Shown here: one piece after another, positions 58,122 through 64,000 of the stretch
How the letters are laid out: each line of letters starts with the position of its first letter
How positions within the stretch are numbered: position 1 is the stretch's first letter
NCBI GenBank assembly: GCA_045616445.1
Contig: JAZLGR010000028.1
Coordinates: 34,822-98,821 of the forward strand
Length of the DNA: 64,000 nt
Direction: 5' to 3'
Origin: Fimousia sp045616445
GTDB lineage: Bacteria; Bacillota; Clostridia; Lachnospirales; Lachnospiraceae
The notes under the pieces: model-generated
Told to the model about the DNA's origin: nothing
Databases searched by the model: none
Seen by the model: the letters and a program-made list of their open reading frames with translations, nothing else
Position numbers and translations under genes: made by a program

Positions 58122-59465
58122 ATGACAAAAGGTAATCCATCCACACTGATCATCCGATTCGCCATTCCCATCTTACTAGGTAATCTGCTGCAGTTGACTT
58201 ATAGTCTCTGCGACACAAGAATTGTAGGGTCCTTCCTTGGGGAAAGTGCCTTGGCGGCCGTTGGGTCCACCACAGTGATCAATTCCCTGATCATCGGATT
58301 CCTCAATGGCATGGCCAATGGATTCGCGATCACTACAGCGCAGCGATTTGGCGCAAAGAATGAGAAGGGGGTCCGAAGGTCCTTCCTTGCTTCTCTGCTC
58401 ATGGGATTTGGTATCTCCCTTGTACTCATGACGGTTGGCCTTCTGGGGCTTAAACCGATGCTCACCTTTTTAAATGTCCCTGTCAGCTTACGCACTGTGG
58501 CTGGCTCTTACATTCGTATCATTATTGCAGGTATGATCATCACGATGTTCTATGATATCCTGATGGCTGTTATGAGAGGGATTGGAGACAGTGTGACACC
58601 ACTGATCTTCCTTGGATTATCTGTATTCCTAAATATCGGCGGAGATATCCTGCTGATCGTAGTATTCCACACCGGGGTATGGGGTGCAGCTGCGGCAACT
58701 GTAGCAGCACAGGTTATTGCCCTAATCATATGTGCCATCGTACTATATAGAAAGCATCATATCCTGCGAATACAGCCAGGAGATCTTAGTGCATTATCTC
58801 GTGGCATGCTTTGGAATATGTTCCTGACTGGTCTTTCCATGGGCCTTATGAGTTCTTTGATCAATCTGGGTTCTCTTGTATTACAGACAGCGATCAATGA
58901 GCTGGGAGAAGAGTATATCATCGCACAGACAGCAGCAAGGAAGCTTACTGAGCTTCTGATGATGGTATTTATCGTAATTGGACATACATTAACGACATTT
59001 TGCGGACAAAATTACGGGGCGGGTCGATATGACAGGATCCGTGCAGGCATGAAAGTGGGGCTGATCTACACCATATCCTGGTGTGGAATCGTGTTGGTAC
59101 TTGCTTATACCATATGCCCGACACTGCTTCGGATGATCACAGGAGATGTGAATCCGGTGATTATCGAATATGCTGCCAGATATCTAAGAATCGATACAAT
59201 CCTGTACTTTATCGTGGCGATCATCTTCGTCATGAGAAATTCCCTACAGGGAATTGGAGACAGGGTAACACCGCTCATATCAAGTGGAATTGAGATGGTC
59301 GGCAAGTTCATACTGGCAGCCACACTGGTACCAAGAATGGGGTATATGGGTGTCATTCTGACCGAACCCATTGTATGGGTGGTGATGGTTATCCCACTGG
59401 TGGTGAAGATGTTACGCCATCCGGTCATGAAAGAACGTCACTTAACGGCGTCTGCCAGAGAATAA
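58122..59465 (+). CDS. MATE-family multidrug exporter
   Basis: A protein of 447 residues with twelve membrane helices. The family start KGNPSTLIIRFAIPILLGNL and LQLTYSLCDTRIVGSFLG, the repeat-half motif AVMRGIGDSVTPLIFLGLSV and the second NSLQGIGDRVTPLISSG are clear. It is a cation/drug antiporter of the DinF/NorM type with unknown substrate. I take the ATG at 58122, directly after the stop of the preceding gene; a GTG at 58113 is an alternative. Its last 24 bases overlap the convergent minus-strand exporter gene. Confidence 0.9.
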   Translation: MTKGNPSTLIIRFAIPILLGNLLQLTYSLCDTRIVGSFLGESALAAVGSTTVINSLIIGFLNGMANGFAITTAQRFGAKNEKGVRRSFLASLLMGFGISLVLMTVGLLGLKPMLTFLNVPVSLRTVAGSYIRIIIAGMIITMFYDILMAVMRGIGDSVTPLIFLGLSVFLNIGGDILLIVVFHTGVWGAAAATVAAQVIALIICAIVLYRKHHILRIQPGDLSALSRGMLWNMFLTGLSMGLMSSLINLGSLVLQTAINELGEEYIIAQTAARKLTELLMMVFIVIGHTLTTFCGQNYGAGRYDRIRAGMKVGLIYTISWCGIVLVLAYTICPTLLRMITGDVNPVIIEYAARYLRIDTILYFIVAIIFVMRNSLQGIGDRVTPLISSGIEMVGKFILAATLVPRMGYMGVILTEPIVWVVMVIPLVVKMLRHPVMKERHLTASARE

Positions 59466-59873
59466 TACCTGTGGAAGCAGAAAACCTAACATGATACCAA
59501 AAGCGATGGAACCGGCGGAAACCATGGTTTCGAAGGCTTTGGCGCTTGCAAGGTCCCAGGAATGGATACTCACGTACTGGGCTGTATAATAGATATCATC
59601 CCCAGGTACAAGAGGAAAGATGCCCGGCATCAGGAATACGGTAGCCGGAGTTTTCTTCCATACAGCGCTATATCTGCATAAAACACATAAAAAGAAAGCG
59701 CTGATCATGATACTATAAATAGAAGAGATGTGATGATTCACTAATAATATATGTAATACCCACGCCAGAGCGCCATCAATTGCACATACCGGCAGAAAGT
59801 GTTTTGGTGTATGAAAAAGTACGGCTGTGGCCCAGACACCGGCCATGGCCCCAATCAGATGAATGAAGATCAT
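59442..59873 (-). CDS. Threonine/serine exporter, small subunit (YjjB-like)
   Basis: A protein of 143 residues with four membrane helices, the ThrE_2/DUF3815 type. Marks are the start MIFIHLIGAMAGVWATAVLF, KTPATVFLMPGIFPLVPGDD and GSIAFGIMLGFLLPQVLF. It forms one half of a split ThrE exporter with the gene just upstream on the minus strand, overlapping it by 4 bases. It also overlaps the MATE gene by 24 bases at its 3' end, in tail-to-tail orientation. Confidence 0.9.
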   Translation of the reverse strand: MIFIHLIGAMAGVWATAVLFHTPKHFLPVCAIDGALAWVLHILLVNHHISSIYSIMISAFFLCVLCRYSAVWKKTPATVFLMPGIFPLVPGDDIYYTAQYVSIHSWDLASAKAFETMVSAGSIAFGIMLGFLLPQVLFSGRRR

Positions 59874-60631
59874 AGGATACCTCCTGTAAATGCTAACGCC
59901 ATACCGATTCCCACACAGATACCGATTGCGGTAAGCAGTGCATCAGCGAGATGGATCACTCCGGATAAGAAATCACCCTGAAGAAAATCCCTGATGGATG
60001 TGGTGAATGCCACACCTGGTACCATAACGATGATGACACCTGGTATCAATGCCGACATACGTAGAGGCATAAAGGTATGACATAAGAGGGCAATGATCGA
60101 TGAGATACAGAAGCTGCCCATGATATCCGCAAGAAATTTCGGTGTGGAATCCGGAAACAGACTTAAGATTACCTGCAATATGGCTCCTAAGAACAGTGCA
60201 GTGACGATTTCTGATACATTCCCTCCACCTAAGATAGCGGTGAATGCGGCTCCACTGACGCCACTGGCAAGAATCAGTAATTCCTTCTCATGGGGAACTC
60301 TGTTATCATCCACTGCATAGAAGGCTTTATAGGCTTCCTCCGGAGTAAGGGCACTAGAAGTTAACTGTCTGGAAATCTCATTTACCCGGATAACGATGTC
60401 AAGATTCATGGGTTTCATAGTAACCCGGCGTACCACATGACAGCGGTCCTCGCTACCTTCATTCAATGTAGCAAATATGCCATTGGAAATGACAAAAATA
60501 TGATAATCATGATAACCACAATGGTTTAAGATATGTTCCATGGTCTTGCTGACACGGCGAACCTCGCCACCACTTTGCAAAAGCAAAACACCGGCATGGG
60601 CTGCCATATCAAGGCACTCATAACTGGTCAT
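59870..60631 (-). CDS. Threonine/serine exporter, large subunit (YjjP-like)
   Basis: A protein of 253 residues. The N-terminal cytoplasmic ThrE domain shows CLDMAAHAGVLLLQSGGEVR, then HIFVISNGIFATLNEGSED and RRVTMKPMNLDIVIRVNEIS. Five membrane helices follow, with KFLADIMGSFCISSIIALL and ALIPGVIIVMVPGVAFTTSI. Such proteins export threonine, serine or, in some bacteria, dicarboxylates. AAGGAG precedes the ATG. It is divergent from the AlaX-type gene with only 66 bases between them. Confidence 0.9.
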   Translation of the reverse strand: MTSYECLDMAAHAGVLLLQSGGEVRRVSKTMEHILNHCGYHDYHIFVISNGIFATLNEGSEDRCHVVRRVTMKPMNLDIVIRVNEISRQLTSSALTPEEAYKAFYAVDDNRVPHEKELLILASGVSGAAFTAILGGGNVSEIVTALFLGAILQVILSLFPDSTPKFLADIMGSFCISSIIALLCHTFMPLRMSALIPGVIIVMVPGVAFTTSIRDFLQGDFLSGVIHLADALLTAIGICVGIGMALAFTGGIL

Positions 60632-60697
60632 ATAGATAACTCCTTAAAATTTATACTTATGAATTAAGTATACCACAATTAGAACAGGATAAATGAC

Positions 60698-61891
60698 ATG
60701 AAAACTATAAAATTATATGAAACACAAAGTTTCAAAAAAGAACATGAAACCGTCATAACAGGAAGTAGATGCGTAGATGGACAGGAGATGGTTACACTTG
60801 CCGAGTCGATCTTCTTCCCGGAAGGGGGCGGACAGTATGCAGATACCGGAAAAATCATGTATACAGTCGGTGACAAGACATTCACAGCCACAGTAAGTGA
60901 CGGACAGATCATGGATGATGAACCATGGTACATGTGCGACTTGAAAATTCCAGAGAATATAGAAGTTAGGTGTATACTAGATTGGGAGACAAGATTTGAC
61001 CGTATGCAGCAGCATTCCGGGGAACATATCATCATGGGTGTCATCCATAACCATTATGGATATAGCAATTCGGGATTTCACTTAAGTGATACAGCTCCAG
61101 TTACACTGGTATTAAGCGGTATGCTTACCAGAGATGAAATCGATGCCGTTGAACGGGAAGCGAATGCCATGATCTATCAGAATCTTGCTTTTGTCGATAC
61201 ATACCCAACAGATGAGGAACTTACTGATATTAATTACAGAAGTAAAATTGAGATAGAAGGTCAGGTGAGACTGATTACCATCAAAGATGATGCATATCAG
61301 CTTGATTGCTGTGCATGCTGTGCACCACATGTCAAATCTACAGGTCAGGTTGGTATCATCAAGGTGGTTTCCATTGGTAAACATAAAGGTGGAACAGCGC
61401 TTGGTATCTTAAGCGGCAGAAGAGCCCTTGAATATGTGAAGCAAGAGCTTGGATATCTCAATTCCATCGCCAATCACTTATCTACCTCCACAGCAAAGAT
61501 TGGCAAGGTAGTAGACAATTATCGTCAGGAAATCGCAGATCTGAAATATAAAGTAGGTGAACTGACTGAAGGCGCTCTCTTACAGGATGTGAATGGGCAG
61601 AAGGGCCAGAATTCCTGCTGCATCTTCACCCAGGAGAACTTATCCATCACTTCCATGAAGAATGTCTTCAACTATATGACAGACACCTTCCCTGGCTACA
61701 GTGCCATCTTCATGGGCAATGACGAGGATGGATACCGCTTCAGTGCAGGAAGTAATGCACTTGATGCCAGAGACCTTGCGAAGGCCCTTCGCGAGACCTT
61801 CGGCGCCAAGGGAGGCGGCAAATCAGATATGATCCAGGGCAAGATCAATGCCAAAAAGAATGAATTAGAAAGGTTTTTTAGTACACTATGA
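60698..61891 (+). CDS. AlaX-type alanyl-tRNA editing protein with DHHA1 domain
   Basis: A protein of 397 residues. The AlaRS-like editing domain shows FFPEGGGQYADTG, FDRMQQHSGEHIIMG (HxxxH zinc site) and CCACCAPHVKSTGQ (the CxxxH site). The C-terminal DHHA1 domain ends in FGAKGGGKSDMIQGKI. It corresponds to long AlaX proteins that deacylate Ser- or Gly-tRNA(Ala). It is a stand-alone quality-control enzyme in the cytoplasm. The AEC gene overlaps its stop (ATGA). Confidence 0.93.
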   Translation: MKTIKLYETQSFKKEHETVITGSRCVDGQEMVTLAESIFFPEGGGQYADTGKIMYTVGDKTFTATVSDGQIMDDEPWYMCDLKIPENIEVRCILDWETRFDRMQQHSGEHIIMGVIHNHYGYSNSGFHLSDTAPVTLVLSGMLTRDEIDAVEREANAMIYQNLAFVDTYPTDEELTDINYRSKIEIEGQVRLITIKDDAYQLDCCACCAPHVKSTGQVGIIKVVSIGKHKGGTALGILSGRRALEYVKQELGYLNSIANHLSTSTAKIGKVVDNYRQEIADLKYKVGELTEGALLQDVNGQKGQNSCCIFTQENLSITSMKNVFNYMTDTFPGYSAIFMGNDEDGYRFSAGSNALDARDLAKALRETFGAKGGGKSDMIQGKINAKKNELERFFSTL

Positions 61892-62811
61892 GCAGTATCG
61901 TATTATTCAAACAGTTAATGGTCTTACTGGCGCTTATGATTACCGGTTTCATCGCCTATAAGACAGATATCGTAGATGACCATACTTACAGTCATCTCTC
62001 CACATTTATGGTATGGATCCTCAATCCATTCCTGGTCATCAGTGGGGTGATCGGCAAGAACTTGGATATCTCTAAGGAAATCCTCATCCAGAATGTCATC
62101 ATGGTAACCATGTTATTCGTTGCATTCTTCCTGATCGGCTTTGCTTATATCACAATCCTTGGCATCAAGGGGAACGAATCCTATCTCTATCGTATGATGA
62201 TCCTCTTCCCGAATGCCGGATTCATGGGGATTCCGCTGGTTCGTGAGATCTTCGGTCCTCAGTATATCGTTCTGGTTGCCTTCTATATGCTTGGTTTTAA
62301 CCTGATCAGCTACAGCTACGGCATCCATCTTGCCAGCAGATATGGTGGAAACCGTGAAAAATTCAATCCAAAAAACCTGATTCAGCCAGGAACCATCACA
62401 GCGCTGATCGCCATCGTGATCTTCTCTCTTCAGATTGAACTTCCACAGCCTGTGGTAAGCTACATCGACTTCATGGGTAATACCTGTATCACCCTGTCTA
62501 TGATCATCATCGGGGTAGCGCTGGGCCAGATGAACTGGAAGGAAGCATTCGCTAAGAAGGACTACTATATCTTCACCCTGACCAGAATGTTCATTATCCC
62601 GATCATCATGATCCTTGTTGGCAAATGTCTCCACTTCAATCCATACGTCTTTGGCGTATTCGAGATTATGTGCTGTATGCCGGTAGCTAGTATGTGCTGT
62701 ATGTTCACAAAGGAATATGCCGGTGATGGCAATGAAGCTGCCAAGGTGATTGCGATTACAACGGTGCTTACTGTTGTGAGTGCACCGATTGTTGTGTTGT
62801 TGGTGGGGTAG
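61888..62811 (+). CDS. AEC-family (auxin efflux carrier-like) transporter
   Basis: A protein of 307 residues with ten hydrophobic segments. AEC marks are FKQLMVLLALMITGFIAYKT, LFPNAGFMGIPLVREIFGPQ with the conserved proline crossover, and VASMCCMFTKEYAGDGNEAA. Bacterial members carry organic acids such as malate or malonate; the substrate here is unknown. Its start overlaps the AlaX stop by 4 bases. The next gene begins 23 bases later with a different base composition. Confidence 0.92.
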   Translation: MSSIVLFKQLMVLLALMITGFIAYKTDIVDDHTYSHLSTFMVWILNPFLVISGVIGKNLDISKEILIQNVIMVTMLFVAFFLIGFAYITILGIKGNESYLYRMMILFPNAGFMGIPLVREIFGPQYIVLVAFYMLGFNLISYSYGIHLASRYGGNREKFNPKNLIQPGTITALIAIVIFSLQIELPQPVVSYIDFMGNTCITLSMIIIGVALGQMNWKEAFAKKDYYIFTLTRMFIIPIIMILVGKCLHFNPYVFGVFEIMCCMPVASMCCMFTKEYAGDGNEAAKVIAITTVLTVVSAPIVVLLVG

Positions 62812-62834
62812 AAGTATAGACAAGGTGGTTTGTT

Positions 62835-64000
62835 ATGCAATATCAGGATGAAATCAAGAAATATGAATTTACTAAAAAATCGTTGAATGAGTTGTCGATG
62901 ATGTTATCGGAAAGAATGTTTAATAAGAGTTCTGCAGAAGAAATATTGTATTTCATCTTTAATAACATTGAGTATTATAATTTTTCTGATTTTTTAAAGA
63001 GGTATATCTATAATAGATGTAATATTAATGACAGTTTCGAGAATGTAACAGATGATGAATATGCTTGGATTATTAAAGAAAGTTTTACTAAAAATAATTG
63101 TCCATTTCGAATTAATGCTAAAAGAATATGGGAAACTACAGTAGTAAAAAAATGGTTAAAAAGCGACATCATCACACGTGAAACAATGTTTCTGATTGCA
63201 TTTGGGCTGAATATGACACCTGAAGAAGTGTCAGAATTTTTGATTAAAGCATTACAAGAACATGATTTTGATTTTTCCAACATTTATGAGACAATTTATT
63301 GGTATTCATATCGTAATGGATTAAAATATTATGAAGCACAGAAATTAATAGAGGAAGCTAAAAAATATAATAGAAGGAGTACTAATTATAATATTTATTC
63401 AATTATAGATATAAAAAACAGTTTGCATAATCAAACTTCTTTACTAAATTATACTTCATTTTTAGAAAATAGTAATAGTACTAATGTATACAGAAATAGT
63501 AGATATTTAATATTTATAGAATTATTAAATGAATTAAAAACAGAAATTTTTAATCAACAAGATTTTATTTTCCCAAATAATAAATGGGTTCGATATGATG
63601 ATATTACTATGGGTCAATTGGAAACTATTTTGACTGTCGGAATTCCAGTTAACGATAATGGTAACATGATCCACCAAAATAAATCTGTTCTATATAATTT
63701 GATTAGAATTCATAAATTAAGTCGACAAAGATTATCTAAAATTGTAAACAAGAAAACAGATATAAGAAGAAATGAAATAATTCAAATATTATTTTTTGTA
63801 ACAGCTATTCACTATTATGACAATTGTACAAATGCTACCATTAAAGAATATATTGAAAAAGCAAACAAGTTATTGAAACTTTGTGGTTACGAGAAAATGT
63901 ACCTAGTTAACATTTATGAATCATTAGTTCTGATGTGTTTAAATCATGAATCGCCATATGATTTATATATGGATGTAATGGAGGAATCATACTTGATGAA
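62835..64000 (+). CDS. AT-rich gene of unknown function, 5' part
   Basis: The frame opens at ATG 62835 after AAGGTGG and stays open to the window end, giving at least 388 residues. The DNA turns strikingly AT-rich from about 62,880 (A/T third positions almost throughout, many Asn, Ile, Lys and Tyr), unlike all genes to the left. The product is helical with no membrane segment. Two stretches have similar layout: ITRETMFLIAFGLNMTPEEV with an EAQKLIEEAKKY tail, and IRRNEIIQILFFVTA followed by ANKLLKLCGYEKMYLVNIYE. I recall related helical repeats in Clostridia regulatory or defence-linked proteins, but cannot confirm a family. Confidence 0.75.
   Translation, partial: MQYQDEIKKYEFTKKSLNELSMMLSERMFNKSSAEEILYFIFNNIEYYNFSDFLKRYIYNRCNINDSFENVTDDEYAWIIKESFTKNNCPFRINAKRIWETTVVKKWLKSDIITRETMFLIAFGLNMTPEEVSEFLIKALQEHDFDFSNIYETIYWYSYRNGLKYYEAQKLIEEAKKYNRRSTNYNIYSIIDIKNSLHNQTSLLNYTSFLENSNSTNVYRNSRYLIFIELLNELKTEIFNQQDFIFPNNKWVRYDDITMGQLETILTVGIPVNDNGNMIHQNKSVLYNLIRIHKLSRQRLSKIVNKKTDIRRNEIIQILFFVTAIHYYDNCTNATIKEYIEKANKLLKLCGYEKMYLVNIYESLVLMCLNHESPYDLYMDVMEESYLM

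Noticed and set aside
62113..62823. Open minus-strand frame of 236 codons inside the AEC transporter gene
   Set aside because: Its product is full of His, Asp and Gln, as expected from reading a transporter gene backwards; the plus-strand frame has clear AEC motifs and a coupled start.
1..64000. CRISPR arrays, tRNA or rRNA genes, prophage and transposase genes
   Set aside because: No regularly spaced direct repeats, no cloverleaf-type sequences and no phage or transposase motifs were seen on reading; short or degenerate RNA genes could still be missed without a covariance-model search.

Overview
The window reads as a chromosomal stretch of a low-to-moderate GC, Gram-positive anaerobe of the Clostridia, most likely a Lachnospiraceae-type gut bacterium. 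The reasons are the gene types: aldo/keto reductases carrying [4Fe-4S] tails, a single-chain Fe-S L-serine dehydratase, an iron-sulfur flavoprotein, LytTR/GHKL signalling, an ECF transporter S component, an XpaC/TelA pair, GGAGG-type ribosome binding sites and short U-tailed terminators. There is no rRNA, tRNA or CRISPR array that I can see, and no phage or transposase gene. This taxonomic call is inference; no marker gene was searched.

Layout. 0-2.4 kb: the end of an Fe-S aldo/keto reductase, a DUF5714-type gene, then a 387-base gap rich in hairpins before a one-domain XRE regulator and a nitroreductase. 2.5-6.5 kb: a LytTR response regulator, two paralogous membrane proteins with decayed GHKL modules, and one short but intact GHKL kinase. 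6.6-15.6 kb: a same-strand run with a small HD hydrolase, a membrane protein, a GH31 glucosidase, sbcD-sbcC, L-serine dehydratase and idi. 15.8-20.3 kb: a two-protein membrane unit (DUF5058 type plus partner), an M20 amidohydrolase and a PucR regulator. 20.3-27.5 kb: a MutS-like ATPase, fucO, a flavoprotein, an EamA remnant, hydrolases and a DUF554 protein. 27.6-30.8 kb: xpaC-telA, a Nudix enzyme and a RlmH-like protein. 31.5-41.4 kb: a second Fe-S aldo/keto reductase, then a long operon with a molybdopterin enzyme, a PatB/MalY C-S lyase, an FNT channel, a C_GCAxxG_C_C protein, three HAD phosphatases and an MBL-fold protein.

42.1-47.8 kb is an exopolysaccharide control unit: an Ig-like anchored protein, two Wzz/BY-kinase fusions, a PHP phosphatase and a GtrB-type glycosyltransferase. 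47.9-50.3 kb carries aroA and tyrA on the minus strand. 50.5-54.7 kb carries an EF-G-like GTPase, a small HD hydrolase, thiE and a metallophosphatase. 54.7-55.8 kb is an operon of four small uncharacterised proteins behind a long stem-loop. 55.8-62.8 kb holds oligoendopeptidase F, a MATE exporter, a split ThrE-type exporter, an AlaX-type editing protein and an AEC transporter. From about 62.85 kb to the end the base composition drops sharply to AT-rich inside an unrecognised gene that runs off the window; this looks like the edge of an accessory region.

The best candidates for undescribed biology are the split sensor/kinase cluster with homogenised signalling halves, the small-protein operon, the DUF5058-partner-M20-PucR unit, the RlmH-like protein that has lost its SAM-binding glycines, and the AT-rich gene at the right edge.
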